A stretch of DNA of 46,643 bases from Sulfurovum sp. (GCA_030949725.1 JAUZSE010000022.1:1-46643); one strand, 5' to 3'; shown: positions 1-9,070, counted from the stretch's first letter. Notes: generated from the sequence alone by a model not told the origin. Translations and numbers: made by a program.

Positions 1-372
1 TGGAGATCTTCTCGCTTTTTTCTTACCTGGTTTCTTACGCTCAACAACTCTACTATCTCTAGTAAGAAGTCCCATTGGCTTAAGGATAGCTCTAAAAGTT
101 GGTTCGAACTCTACCAATGCTTTAGTGATACCATGCTTTAAAGCATCTGCCTGAGCAGAATAACCACCACCCAGTGTAGTTGCTCTAATATTCATAGACT
201 CAAGTTGCTTAGTCGCTTCAAGAGGAAGTCTCACTTTCATTTTAAGTGTTTCGTGTCCACCCAACCATTGGTCAAGAGTCTTACCGTTAATTAGCATTTC
301 ACCATTACCTGGAGTCATCCAAACTTTAGCGATAGCCGCTTTTCTTTTTCCTGTTGCATAAATAGTTGCCAT
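1..372 (-). CDS. rpsI: 30S ribosomal protein S9, copy 1 (3' end outside window)
   Basis: This is ribosomal protein S9 (uS9) of the small subunit, whose basic C-terminal tail reaches the P-site tRNA. The protein starts [16 protein letters not shown] and contains the family motifs [13 protein letters not shown] and [20 protein letters not shown]. The window edge cuts the gene five codons before the stop, as judged from copy 2, so the full protein is 129 residues. It lies 2 bp downstream of rplM in the universal rplM-rpsI operon. The start-proximal T5 run (coding A5) at 345-349 is intact here, whereas copy 2 has lost one base, so this is the copy able to give functional S9. Confidence 0.95.
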   Translation of the reverse strand, partial: MATIYATGKRKAAIAKVWMTPGNGEMLINGKTLDQWLGGHETLKMKVRLPLEATKQLESMNIRATTLGGGYSAQADALKHGITKALVEFEPTFRAILKPMGLLTRDSRVVERKKPGKKKARRSP

Positions 373-374
373 GG

Positions 375-800
375 TTACGCTTCCTTATTGAATTGTGCTG
401 TATGTGGATGCTCTGCACCTGCATATACTTTAAGTTTCTTAATCATTACTCTACCTAAAGTAGTTTTAGGAAGCATACCTCTAACAGCCAATCTGAAAAG
501 TTTTTCAGTATGGTTTTCTAACATATCGTCAAGTTTTTTACTTTTAGTTGAACCAAAGTAACCAGAGTGAGTAAAGTATTCTTTATCTTCTAGTTTTTTA
601 CCTGAGAATTTTGCTTTTTCAGCATTGATGATGACTACGTAATCACCACAGTCTACATTTGGTGTAAATGATGGCTTGTGTTTACCTCTAAGAAGTGTCG
701 CTACTTCAGTTAAGATACGACCAAATGTTTTACCATCTGCATCGATCAAAACCCAGTCACGTGTTACGTCAGCAGGTTTAAGAACTGATGTTAATTTCAT
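375..800 (-). CDS. rplM: 50S ribosomal protein L13, copy 1
   Basis: This is ribosomal protein L13 (uL13), an early-assembly protein of the large subunit. The 141 residues show the family features: [17 protein letters not shown] near the N-terminus, [27 protein letters not shown], and a C-terminal [27 protein letters not shown]. The start follows an AAGGA ribosome-binding site 5-6 bases upstream. The leader carries a small GAGC-ATTA-GCTC hairpin and a possible TATTAT -10 near 850. The gene heads the rplM-rpsI operon. The copy at 10537 encodes the same protein, so L13 is duplicated, which is unusual for a ribosomal protein. Confidence 0.96.
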   Translation of the reverse strand: MKLTSVLKPADVTRDWVLIDADGKTFGRILTEVATLLRGKHKPSFTPNVDCGDYVVIINAEKAKFSGKKLEDKEYFTHSGYFGSTKSKKLDDMLENHTEKLFRLAVRGMLPKTTLGRVMIKKLKVYAGAEHPHTAQFNKEA

Positions 801-873
801 GAATTTTCCTTGTATAAATAGGAGCTAATGCTCTTTTGTGGACGAATAATACCCATCTAAACTTAAAATTTAT

Positions 874-948
874 TTAAATTAAGATTATTTTAAGGTTAAA
901 GAGAGCTTTTTGCTTAAGATAAATTTTACTAAATGGTTCTTTAGACAT
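874..948 (-). pseudogene. HepT-like HEPN toxin, 5' remnant
   Basis: An ATG overlaps the stop of the upstream nucleotidyltransferase gene by 8 bases (ATGTCTAA), the usual coupling of mntA and hepT. The first dozen codons (MSKEPFSKIYLK) look like the N-terminus of HepT-type HEPN proteins. The reading frame then runs into sequence shared with the rplM upstream region of copy 2 and stops after 24 codons. The remaining roughly 90 residues, including the catalytic RX4-6H motif, are absent. I read it as a toxin gene truncated at a rearrangement boundary. The match is short, so the family assignment is tentative. Confidence 0.4.
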
Positions 949-2554
949 ATATTGCTCTATCGACTATGAACTTTTGAGCCGTTTTACCCATACCTGTTAT
1001 GTCTGCTAAATCAACTTTCGCCTTCAACACTTTTCCAAGTTCCAACTCTATATCTTTAAGCCTAGATATAGTTCCAAACCCATAGGTATTAGCAAACTTA
1101 GGTGTTGCTTCTATCAGTATGTCTATGTCACTATCTTCTGTAGCTTCATTACGAGAATATGAACCAAAAAGGGCTTTGATAATAATGCCCTCTTTCATAT
1201 ACTTCTCTTTGACACTGCTAAGATAGTTTAAAAGTAACCCCCACAATAACCCCACCAACCAACCTCTAAGAAATCCTAACTATCCCATCAGCACTTACAT
1301 TCCAAGGTAACAACGCCTCAATATCCCTACCATCTCTTTGATAATAAGGAAACTCAGTCATAAGATACTTCAAGTAGTGATAGGGTTCTAATCCATTAGC
1401 CTTAGCAGTCTCTATAATAGTGTACCAAGTAGCAATAGCCTCAGCACCTTTCACAGAAGTAGCAAATAACCAATTCTTTCTACCAAGTACCATAGGTCTT
1501 ATATGGTTTTCTGCTCCATTATTATCAATATTGAGTCTTCCATCAGTAAGATAGACTTTTAGCTTAGGAAATTGATTATTAAGATACACAAATGCTTTAG
1601 CAATAGCACCACCAAGTTCTTGTGCTTTATAGAACTTTGTGTTAATCCATTCTCTTATAGTGTTGATGATAGGTTGAGATTTCTCTTTTCTGATAATTAA
1701 CTTTTTATCAGGAGGATCATCTTTTATCTCTTTTTCTATTTTATAGAGTTTCTGTATGAGTGTTATGGCTTCTTGTGCATAACTCTTACTTTGTGGGTCA
1801 CTGACTCCTGATTTGACTATATCTGCAAACTTTCGTCTAGCGTGGTTCCAGCAAGCTAGATGTGTCATATCATTTGTCTTGACCACATCATTATATCCAG
1901 CGTATCCATCTGTTTGTAGAAAACCACTAAAGCCCTCGAGGAGTGCGGTCGCTGCCACTGCACTCCTGTTATTGGCATAGTGCATATAGACAATTTTATA
2001 TTTATCCATTCCTACACCTAGCCATATATAGGATTTTTTTGTTGCTTTGCCTTTGTGTGCATTCACTACTTGAAGTGTCGTCTCATCTGCTTGTATATAT
2101 TCATTCTCTAGGAGTCTCTCTTTGAGTTTTTCTTTAAAATGTTTTAGTTTTTCAGAAGCTTTTATCATCCAATTAGAGAGTGTCGTATCATTGAATGGAA
2201 CCCCAAATCTATTTTTATAAATTTTAGCTTGTCTGTACAGTGGCAATGCATCTTCAAACTTTTGTACAGCAATAGTTGCTAAGAATGAAGCGGTTACTTG
2301 TGTCTTTGGGAGGATAAATGGTGCCAATGCTGTTGTGCTTGGTTTCTCTCCACATCTACAACCATATACGAATCTAACGTTTTGTATGACTTGAAATTTT
2401 GCAGGTACTATATCGTATTGTTCTGATACAAGTTCTTTAATCTTGTGCATTGTATCACCACAGCTACATATCTTCTCATCATCACTGATATCGTGCTCTA
2501 CTCTTACTCTTGGTATATCAGTAGGTGGAGAAGTTCTTCCACCTCTCTTTCTTT

Positions 2555-4004
2555 CAATACCTTAGCCAAAAAAACCCCACTAACCCACCCTCTCAGTAGA
2601 GTGAATAGCCCCTAAATTGGCAATCTTAAGCGATACCGTCTGAATTAAATACGCGTTAGCTAAATGCGGAAGTAATTTAAATACTTCTTTGACGTATTTA
2701 ATCCCGTGATAGTGGGCTTTAAGGTCAAGAATACTCATCTCATTCATATCAGAATTTTGGCGTAATCCATGAGAGAAATTGACCATAAAAGTAGAGAGAT
2801 TTGCCCAATTATGGATAGGTGTTTTTTTAATATTCATAAAATCCTCCATTCCCCAATATTGTTTGGCATCTCGGAAGACAAATTCAATCTGAAAACGAAG
2901 TGAATAGTAATCAATAATCTTTTCATAGTCTAATGTCAAATCTGTAGAGAAGAGATTTACATGAGCAATTTTTCCTGTGCTTAGATTTATCTTTTCTATA
3001 ATCACAATATTAAGCCTATCTGCAAACTTACGATGTAGCATTTCCATTTGATAAATTCTTGTTTGGATATTCTTATCTTCGTCTATGGTATCTGATTTTA
3101 GATAGGGTTCTGGAAGATTATCATAGTCAATAGCATCTCCATATTTCCTAGGAGATCCTCTTCCTGCATACTCTCCACTATAAGGAAATAGCAGTGCAGA
3201 GTTTTTTGAAGTTTAGAAATGATATGTAATCCACATTGCCTCACCATTTGTACAGCAGGATTATTTCCAAATGCTCCATCAAAGACAAAATAAACAATAT
3301 CAATATGCTTGTCAATCCGTTTAAGTGCCTTATTTACGGACTCCTGGACAAATTTAAGATAGGGAGAAAGTTCAATATCTTTTTTATCTTGATTCCCACT
3401 GCCTACAGGTCTTCCAACTTTACCATGCTTCTTTTTCTTACTCTTCTTTACACTTTTGTCTTTGATACAACCTTCTTTTTTCTCTCGAACTATTTGTTGT
3501 GTACTTAGTGGATAAGCTTTTCTTGTTTCTACACTTATCAAGGAAAGATTGAGAAATGCCAAACTTTGTATCACTTGGTTTTGGATAGAAGAATAAAACC
3601 TATCTATCCCATAAGTATGCTTCCCACTTTTGCTTACTACTACTTCATCTCCACCCAAAAGATAGACTGAACCCTTTTTTGTTAAATGCGTTTTGATAAA
3701 CATCCAATTGATTTCTTCCCAATTTATCTTTGAATGAAAGAAGCGTGTGATAGTTCGATAACTCCCTCCTTTTTCACTCCATCTACTTAATCCTAACATA
3801 GTAATCCGTCCTCGCATTGAGAGCAAGGCTTGGATGATGATTTGTAGTTGTTTATGCTTGTTTTTTGCAATTATAGGTGCGATACATCTTAAGAGTGTTA
3901 TAATTTCTGTCATGGGATAACTTTATGTTTTTTTGGTTTAAAATTATAGTAGTTGTCTCATGGCTTTGGCTTATATTTTGTTTTTATTTTTGGCTAAGGT
4001 GTTG
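2555..4004. mobile_element. IS4-related insertion sequence, copy 1
   Basis: This 1450-bp element has terminal inverted repeats starting CAATACCTTAGCCAAAAA at the left and CAACACCTTAGCC on the other strand at the right, with a 6-bp target duplication TTCTTT (2549-2554 and 4005-4010). It carries one transposase gene with the Y-x2-R-x3-E-x6-K signature of the IS4-related families. A near-identical copy lies at 29702-31150 with its own 6-bp duplication, so the ends are well fixed. A 5-6 bp duplication fits ISH3- or IS1634-like members better than IS4 itself, but I cannot assign the family without a database. Confidence 0.9.
2580..3913 (-). pseudogene. IS4-related DDE transposase, copy 1 (frameshifted)
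   Basis: Reconstructed length is 444 residues. Catalytic motifs are GGDEVVVSKSG (first D), VFDGAFGN (second D) and YYSLRFQIEFVFRDAK (E, with the Y-x2-R-x3-E-x6-K pattern). The frame breaks in a T6 run at 3202-3207, where the copy at 29726-31059 has T7. Upstream of the break it reads SKLQKTLHCYF and ends shortly after; downstream the frame resumes with MEMLHRKFADRLN. The other genomic copy is intact at this site but broken elsewhere, so neither needs programmed frameshifting. Decay or a homopolymer read error are both possible. Confidence 0.9.
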
Positions 4005-4554
4005 TTCTTTTGAATGTTATTTCAATCTCTTCATCTTCTACTACTTCAATACTCTCTTCATTGTCTTCAAAGAGAGTTGGTTGGTTAGGGTTTAGTTTTT
4101 CACTTTTGGAGGTAAAGTGTTGACGTATGAGGTAATCTATCTTTTCTTTTAGGTGATTTATTTCAATTTGTTGGGTTTGTATTCTTTTTTCTTGAGTAGT
4201 AATTTGTTCTTTTTGAACACTGCTTTCTTGAGCTTGATTTATAATGATTTCTTGTAGTTTTTCTATATCAATAAGCTCTGTTTTCATAGTGCTATTATAG
4301 CTAAAACTACTACTATACTTGGTTAGTAAATGACTTTTTTATGTGATGTTTTTTGCTTATTTTAGCTGTGTGATGCTTTGCTTAATATTGGGTTGGTGGG
4401 GTTATTTAGGGGTTTACGTTTAAAATGTATTCTTTTGTCATGCAGTGCTTCCTGAGTATTTTAATTTATTATATCATAAATAGAGAGAGCTTAATACAAC
4501 TCCAAAAGTAACAATTTTTTATTTTTTATCATCTAAAATTGTAAAAAAATCTTG

Positions 4555-4580
4555 CGTAGGGTGGATAAATCCACCCTACG
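4555..4580. repeat. Perfect 12-bp-stem palindrome, REP-like family
   Basis: CGTAGGGTGGAT, then AA, then ATCCACCCTACG form a perfect 12-bp stem with a 2-base loop. The outer CGTAGGGT/ACCCTACG arms recur at 24091-24120 and as a half site at 41862. The sequence just downstream (to about 4610) resembles 6228-6275, so a longer dispersed repeat is likely. The rest of 4442-4718 shows no gene. It could also end transcription of the lipoprotein pair. Confidence 0.75.
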
Positions 4581-4718
4581 ACAAAGCTCACAAACCCTGC
4601 AATAGGGGCTTTGCTAAATCCGTTTAAGGTTCATAAAAAACGCTCTAAACTTTAACGTCCGTTCTCACCGAGGTTTGATGGTTAACATAATGAGCATTCT
4701 ATAAAATCTTACTCCATA

Positions 4719-5159
4719 TTAGAAATAGATAGTTTCTGTTTCATACTCATGATTCATACCTTCTGTATCAACTATACAGTTATTCATAGAATTCAATACT
4801 ATACTTCTAGTTTCTTCAGTAAACCGGATAATGCTATCTACATCACCCTCTGCTGTTCTTTTAATAACTGCAGTATCTATTCCTACTATTGATATTCCTA
4901 TTCCACCCTCTGTAGAACCAGATATAAACATATTTCCTGAATCTCCATACAGATAATCATTTTCTTCCCAATGACCTTCTAAAGGCACTACATACATATC
5001 TGGATAGTGACATTGATCACCATATGCGAATATATCGTCTTGCATTTCTCCCCATGTGTAAGTATATGTTGCTGTTGATGGATTGCTACTACTTCCACCA
5101 CATCCTACCATTAAAAGACTCATGGCTACTACCGATAGTAGAATTTTTAACTTATTCAT
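4719..5159 (-). CDS. Small lipoprotein, second of a paralogous pair
   Basis: This 146-residue protein of unknown function has a lipoprotein signal peptide: basic MNKLK, a hydrophobic stretch, the lipobox LMVGC, then a GGSSSNPST linker. It should be lipidated on that Cys and held in the inner or outer membrane. The mature part is acidic and rich in Gly and Tyr, with two further cysteines. The start overlaps the stop of the upstream paralogue by 4 bp (ATGA), so the two are translationally coupled. The signal peptides of the pair are nearly identical while the mature parts are not, suggesting duplication or domain swapping behind a common leader. Confidence 0.75.
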   Translation of the reverse strand: MNKLKILLSVVAMSLLMVGCGGSSSNPSTATYTYTWGEMQDDIFAYGDQCHYPDMYVVPLEGHWEENDYLYGDSGNMFISGSTEGGIGISIVGIDTAVIKRTAEGDVDSIIRFTEETRSIVLNSMNNCIVDTEGMNHEYETETIYF

Positions 5160-5593
5160 TTTTTACATAATACTCTAGGCAGTACGTCTCCTCCAGTGGT
5201 AACTATTTCGACATCATAACAATCGCCACTACGTTTAGTAATTATATATACAGTCTCACCTATATTAGAAGATAGTTCTGTTCCATCCTTTGAAATTCCA
5301 TAATTCATTGCTAGTCCGTCCAATATTCCACCAACTACAATTTGCGTTCCATCAGCAAGAAAATTAAAATCAAACGTTGTTGTACCGCCTGTACGTCTCC
5401 ATTCTCCTACAATTTTTGTTTCGCCAAATATAACTTCTTCACCAAAATACCCTTGTTCATTTTCACCATCTGACAATTCAGCATTATTTAAAACTGGTGG
5501 GGTAGTTTCTCCACCATCACTACTACCACCTCCACAACCTACCATTACAAAACTCATTGCTACTACCGATAAGAAAACTTTTAACTTTTTCAT
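5156..5593 (-). CDS. Small lipoprotein, first of a paralogous pair
   Basis: This 145-residue protein of unknown function starts MKKLKVFLSVVAMSFVMVGC, a lipoprotein signal with lipobox VMVGC, followed by a GGGSSDGG linker. The mature part looks like a small beta-rich domain (GEWRRTGGTTTFDFNFLADGT resembles a lipocalin-like strand pattern) and ends with two cysteines that could pair. It is first in a two-gene operon, behind AAGGGA about 6 bases upstream and a TATAAT box 28 bases upstream of the start. The pair sits in the extra DNA of duplication copy 1 and is absent from copy 2. Confidence 0.75.
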   Translation of the reverse strand: MKKLKVFLSVVAMSFVMVGCGGGSSDGGETTPPVLNNAELSDGENEQGYFGEEVIFGETKIVGEWRRTGGTTTFDFNFLADGTQIVVGGILDGLAMNYGISKDGTELSSNIGETVYIITKRSGDCYDVEIVTTGGDVLPRVLCKK

Positions 5594-5620
5594 TTTTATC
5601 CCTTTTATAAAATTTTACCA

Positions 5621-5626
5621 ATTATA
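5621..5626 (-). promoter_or_regulatory. Putative -10 box for the lipoprotein operon
   Basis: On the minus strand TATAAT lies 28 bases upstream of the first lipoprotein start, giving a leader of about 20 bases with an AAGGGA ribosome site. No clear -35 is visible, as is common in Campylobacterota. Confidence 0.45.
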
Positions 5627-5673
5627 TTAGATTTTTTAAACAGCACAGTAAATCCAATATGGTTAATATTATC

Positions 5674-5679
5674 TATAAT
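5674..5679 (+). promoter_or_regulatory. Putative -10 box for the HTH gene
   Basis: TATAAT about 50 bases upstream of the HTH start, divergent from the lipoprotein promoter 50 bp away. The two genes therefore share a 137-bp control region, where the HTH protein could act on both. Confidence 0.4.
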
Positions 5680-5730
5680 AGACTTTACTATAACTTACAA
5701 TATGTATCTAAATAACCAAATTGGAATAAG

Positions 5731-6129
5731 GTGCGTATTGTGGAAGTATGGGAAAAGATAAACTATCTTCTTGAAGAAAAAGAAATACCTAAACAAGAGT
5801 TTGTTGCTAATTTAATAAGTTTATCGCCAACATTAAAAGCTACTGGAAATATACCCTCTATTCAAACTATATACAGATACCTCAACGGCAAACGAGAACT
5901 AAAAATAGAACTTATCCCTTACATAGCAGAAGTCTTAAGTGTGACAGAACAAGAGCTATTTAGCTCTGATTTAGAATATGCTACTGAATACAATGTTCGA
6001 TATTCTAAAGATGCTAGAGAGATTTTAGACCTATTGCCTTATGCTCCACGAAGTATGGTTGAGCATATTAAGGAGTCTTTGCAAAAATTTAAAGTAGCAC
6101 ACGCAGATGGACTGAAGAACATATCATAG
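5731..6129 (+). CDS. HTH (XRE-like) DNA-binding protein
   Basis: This 132-residue protein has an N-terminal helix-turn-helix region (about residues 1-75): VWEKINYLLEEKEIPKQEF, SIQTIYRYLNGKRELKIEL and ITPYIAEVL-like segments match the five-helix XRE/Cro layout. The C-terminal half ends in a predicted helix (PRSMVEHIKESLQKFK). It is probably a transcriptional regulator; target unknown. Starts at GTG 5731 or GTG 5740 are both possible: GGAATAAGG precedes them, with the AAGG better placed for 5740. It diverges from the lipoprotein pair and lies upstream of toxin-antitoxin relics on the opposite strand. Confidence 0.75.
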   Translation: MRIVEVWEKINYLLEEKEIPKQEFVANLISLSPTLKATGNIPSIQTIYRYLNGKRELKIELIPYIAEVLSVTEQELFSSDLEYATEYNVRYSKDAREILDLLPYAPRSMVEHIKESLQKFKVAHADGLKNIS

Positions 6130-6297
6130 TGCCATTCTCCATCAATCATGAGAAATATAGATTTTATCATAAAGTAGTGCAATATGTTTAAGTGTAGATT
6201 CACTTGTAAATAGAGTGTGAAAAAATCCACCCTTGACAAACCCCACAAATCCTGTGCACAAATCAAAGCACATACTTTTTTGGTTGGTAAACCGACC

Positions 6298-6420
6298 TTA
6301 CAGAAGTTTTTTTGCTTGCTTTTTTATTTTAGGAAGGTCATTTCTAATAGCATCTTCAATAATGTTATCATCGACACTATCATAATCATGAGCGATATAA
6401 TTTCTCACTGCACTTATCAG
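6298..6420 (-). pseudogene. HepT HEPN toxin, 3' remnant with RX4HxY motif
   Basis: A 40-residue open stretch ends LLPKIKKQAKKLL-like and contains RNYIAHDY (6382-6405), the RX4HxY catalytic motif of HEPN RNases/HepT toxins, followed by a typical tail (DDNIIEDAIRNDLPKIKKQ). The N-terminal two thirds are missing. The expected hepT start ATG overlapping the mnt stop (ATGTCTGA at 6424-6417) is present, but its frame ends after 12 codons, so an internal deletion joined start and tail out of frame. It is not expected to make a toxin. Confidence 0.7.
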
Positions 6421-6740
6421 ACATATAGCATCTCTTTCGCAATTTTTTCTTTAAATCTTACATTGTTTGAATTCATCGAAATAAGATCAACTTTAAGATG
6501 CAATAATGTTTGTAATTCATGTTTTATCGCTTCAATACGTAGAAGTTTAGAGAATCCACCCTTAAACTACCTATCAAACGTATCAAAATCAAGTTTATAC
6601 GCTATATCTATATCACTATATTTATCTGCATTCCCTCGTGCATACGAACCAAATATACCGATGACCTCAAAACCCTCATCCAAGTATTGTTTTTTCTTTT
6701 CTGATATAAGTGATATAATGTTTTGTATAGTCTTTTTTAT
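6417..6740 (-). pseudogene. MNT nucleotidyltransferase (mntA-like), nonsense mutated
   Basis: The frame encodes an MNT antitoxin-type nucleotidyltransferase: VIGIFGSYARGNADKYSDID carries the GS-x10-DxD motif and VDLISMNSNNVRFKEKIAKEMLYV is the usual C-terminus. Two lesions break it. An in-frame TAG (6567-6569) sits between TFDR and FKGGFSKLLRIEAIK, probably CAG to TAG. The expected start at 6740-6738 reads ATA where copy 2 of the duplication has ATG in the matching context. These are substitutions, not homopolymer indels, so decay is real. The hepT remnant follows. Copy 2 keeps only about a dozen matching bases at the start (near 11127). Confidence 0.8.
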
Positions 6741-6777
6741 AAAATAATTTTATCATAAATCAAAAAAATCCTAGCCT

Positions 6778-7782
6778 TCAAACAACGACCTTAGGTATAC
6801 TAGGAGACAAAGCCGTAGTCACTTCATAAGCAATAGTCTTAAAGTGTTTTGCGGCAACTTGGGCATCATGCATCACACATATCTCCTCTTTAGCCGACTC
6901 AAGCATAACAAAATCCATCGAAACACGTCCAAGAAGAGGTAAATCCTCACTTGTCATATAAGGATCTTGTGTAGTGTCTCTACACCATCCGTCACCATAC
7001 CCTAGATCATAGGTAGAAAGCAACATTTCTTTGTCTGCTGTAAAAGCTCCCCCATATCCTATGCGTTCTCCAGATTTTACTACTCTGCTTGAAACCTTTT
7101 TGGCATGGAGTGACAGGACTGGACGCAACATTAGAGCATCAAAAGACTCTGCTAATTCATTATATCCGTAAGCAGCTATGCCCACGCGTACAAGATCTTC
7201 ATCAAAATGTTTCATACGTAAGATAGTCGCTGAATTATGAGAATGAAATCTTATATTTTTAAATCTTGCCTCTTGTACTCTCTGTTTCACTATTTCAAAC
7301 TGTTTTTGTTGCCAAAAGAGTTCGGAACTTAGTTCATCTGCAGATCTGTAGTGTGTCATAATACCTATAAGGTCGAGTTTTTGCTCTTTTATCAAACGTA
7401 ATGCTTCATCCAGCTCATCTAAATCAATCCCATTACGGTGCATGCCAGTATCGACTTTGAGTTCTACTTTTGCACCTTTTTCTGCCTTTGTGATGTCAGA
7501 TAATGTATTGAGTGTAAAAGAAAACACTTCATCTTTTATGATACTATCTCCTAGGATAAGTATAGTTTCAAATAACGATTTGATCAACTCTGCTTCAAAC
7601 GTTTTTCTAACCACTGCATGTTTAATACCAAATTCCGATGCAAGTCTAGCCATAAGCTCCAACCCATGACCATAAGCATTGTCTTTAAGTACAATAGCGA
7701 TCTTCTCTACTGAACCAGTTTTTAATACAATTTGCTTAAGATTATGATAAAAATTTTGTTTGTTTATTTTAATAAATGCCAT
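6778..7782 (-). CDS. alr: Alanine racemase, copy 1
   Basis: PLP-dependent alanine racemase interconverts L- and D-alanine for peptidoglycan. The 334 residues show the fold-III motif [12 protein letters not shown] with the PLP lysine near residue 34, HRNGID, the MTHYRSAD and FHSHNSA segments of the barrel, and IGYGGAFTA with the catalytic tyrosine near residue 240, then [10 protein letters not shown] in the C-terminal beta domain. Length fits Campylobacterota Alr. It diverges from aguA across a region with three hairpins. The copy at 11164 encodes about 97% the same residues, and differences concentrate around residues 213-233 (SFDALMLRP here versus SFDDVVLYP). Confidence 0.95.
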   Translation of the reverse strand: MAFIKINKQNFYHNLKQIVLKTGSVEKIAIVLKDNAYGHGLELMARLASEFGIKHAVVRKTFEAELIKSLFETILILGDSIIKDEVFSFTLNTLSDITKAEKGAKVELKVDTGMHRNGIDLDELDEALRLIKEQKLDLIGIMTHYRSADELSSELFWQQKQFEIVKQRVQEARFKNIRFHSHNSATILRMKHFDEDLVRVGIAAYGYNELAESFDALMLRPVLSLHAKKVSSRVVKSGERIGYGGAFTADKEMLLSTYDLGYGDGWCRDTTQDPYMTSEDLPLLGRVSMDFVMLESAKEEICVMHDAQVAAKHFKTIAYEVTTALSPSIPKVVV

Positions 7783-7844
7783 AGATGATTATAGCCAATC
7801 AAGTTAATAGTTATCTAGGTTGTAGAGGTAGTTTTCTGTTTACT

Positions 7845-7940
7845 CGTGACGAAGCTCCAGCTTCGTCACGTTCTATCGGTATTTGAACTATATGAATGAA
7901 TCAGATACCGATAGGAGTTCAACAGCTGTAGCTGTTGAAC
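7845..7940. repeat. Three consecutive hairpins between alr and aguA, copy 1
   Basis: Three palindromes follow each other with 2-base gaps. Hairpin 1 (7845-7870) is CGTGACGAAGCT-CC-AGCTTCGTCACG. Hairpin 2 (7873-7914) has CTATCGGTAT / ATACCGATAG arms around 22 bases. Hairpin 3 (7917-7940) is GTTCAACAGCT-GT-AGCTGTTGAAC. Hairpins 1 and 3 share the core AGCT-NN-AGCT. They lie in the divergent alr/aguA control region and are kept in copy 2. REP-like dispersed repeats are likely; a regulatory role is possible. Confidence 0.8.
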
Positions 7941-8030
7941 AAGTAAAGTCTTCTACTTTTGGATACGATGTACTAGGGGGTCAATTATAAGTATTTTTAC
8001 ATTAAAATGTCATCAAAAAGGAGTCCAATT

Positions 8031-9042
8031 TTGAAAAGAATACCTGCCGAATGGGAAAGACAACGTGTTATACTCATGTCCTTTCCCCATGAAGAAACCG
8101 ATTGGCACGATAAAGATGATGACTCAAAACTACAGTCTTACTTCTCTCCTTTCATACGTATTGTTCAAGCTATTGCTTATGGACAGGCTGTGTATATCAT
8201 TTGTAAAGACAAGAAGAAGATTGCTTCACTGTTTTGCTCTACCCGAAATATGACATTCATAGAGATCCCCACCAATGATACTTGGATACGTGACTATGGA
8301 TATATAAGTATAAAAGAAAACGATGAAGTAAAACTTCTTGACTTCACTTTTGACGGTTGGGGTGGTAAGTTTGAAGCTTCTCTTGACAATGCTGTTAATA
8401 GTACATTGCATCAAAAAGGATACATGGGAACTACTATATTAAAGAAAGTAGACTTTGTGCTTGAAGGAGGTTCTATTGAGAGTGATGGTGAGGGTACGAT
8501 ACTTACTACTACGGCATGTTTATGCAACCCCAACAGAAATAATGGACTCACTAAACAAACAGTGGAAAAAACCCTAAAACTACACTTAGGCACGCAAAGG
8601 ATTTTATGGCTTGATAATGGGTACTTGGTTGGAGACGATACAGACAGCCATATAGATACTTTGGCACGCTTTGTCAATAAAGAGACCATCGCCTATGTTA
8701 AATGTAATGACAAAGAGGATGAACATTTTGACGCATTAGACAAAATGGAAGCCCAATTAAAGACCTTTAAGACAAAAGAAGGAAAACCCTACACACTTAT
8801 AGCCCTACCTATGACAGAGGCTATTTACAATAAAGAAGGACAAAGATTACCTGCAACCTATGCCAATTTCCTCATCATCAATGATGCACTGATCTACCCT
8901 ACCTACAAGGATAAAAACGATAAAAAGTGGGAGAGATCTTCAAAGATTTGTTCCCCAAAAAGAAATCATCCCTATTGATTGTTTGAAACTCATAGAACAA
9001 GGAGGAAGTCTTCACTGTTCTACGATGCAAATAGCCTACTAA
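8031..9042 (+). pseudogene. aguA: Agmatine deiminase, copy 1 (frameshifted near 3' end)
   Basis: Agmatine deiminase (peptidyl-arginine deiminase family) turns agmatine into N-carbamoylputrescine and ammonia. Visible motifs are PAEWERQRVILMSFPHEETDW, NDTWIRDYG, LEGGSIESDG and GDDTDSHIDTLARF (catalytic His). The start is TTG 8031, 8 bases after AAAAGGAG; the ATG at 8007 has no such site. Two A6 runs of copy 2 are A5 here (8922-8926 and 8957-8961). The first shifts the frame about 30 codons before the end, replacing the tail that holds the catalytic Cys region (GGSLHCSTMQ). If real, the enzyme is dead; both lesions are homopolymer losses and may be read errors. Confidence 0.88.
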
Positions 9043-9070
9043 TTAAATCCTTTTATGCTAAAATAACACT

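Larger units (their letters stand above)
1266..4287 (-). pseudogene. IS66 transposase TnpC, interrupted by second IS
   Basis: This is the IS66 transposase in two pieces. The 5' part (about 4287-4005) encodes a coiled-coil leucine-zipper region with LIRQHFTSKSEKLNPNQPTL, typical of TnpC N-termini. The 3' part (about 2554-1266) encodes the IS66 zinc finger (CSCG...CRCG) and the DDE domain with ADETTLQV, TDGYAGY and NNGAENHIRPMVLGRKNW. Excising 2555-4004 and one 6-bp repeat joins the two in one frame, through ITFKRKRGGRTSPPTDIP, giving 521 residues, a normal TnpC length. The gene was therefore intact until the second insertion. Confidence 0.93.
1234..4417. mobile_element. IS66-family element (single-ORF type) with nested IS
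   Basis: The ends are imperfect inverted repeats beginning GTAA: GTAACCCCCACAATAACC at the left and, on the other strand, GTAAACCCCTAAATAACC at the right, each followed by CCACCAACC. Both ends are flanked by the same 8-bp target duplication GTTTAAAA (1226-1233 and 4418-4425), the length expected for IS66. Without the nested element the IS is about 1.73 kb and has one gene, tnpC, with no tnpA or tnpB, as in the ISBst12-type branch. It inserted into an MNT nucleotidyltransferase gene. An IS4-related element later inserted into tnpC, so this copy should not move by itself. Confidence 0.92.
941..4441 (-). pseudogene. MNT-type nucleotidyltransferase, split by IS66
   Basis: The main part (941-1233) encodes a minimal nucleotidyltransferase: ALFGSYSRNEATEDSDIDIL carries the GS-x10-DxD signature of polymerase-beta-like MNT proteins, usually antitoxins of HEPN toxins that modify the toxin. 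The IS66 element sits after codon 8. The original 5' end is on its far side: ATG at 4441-4439, then codons reading MTKEYILN, with AGGA upstream. Removing the element and one 8-bp target repeat restores an uninterrupted 102-residue protein. A TTG at 1258, inside the element's end, gives a 105-codon chimeric frame that might still be translated. A HepT-like remnant follows directly downstream. Confidence 0.85.

Noticed and set aside
6217..6747. A 176-codon open frame on the plus strand
   Set aside because: It is the antisense of the MNT and HepT relics, whose minus-strand frames show clear GS-x10-DxD and RX4HxY motifs.
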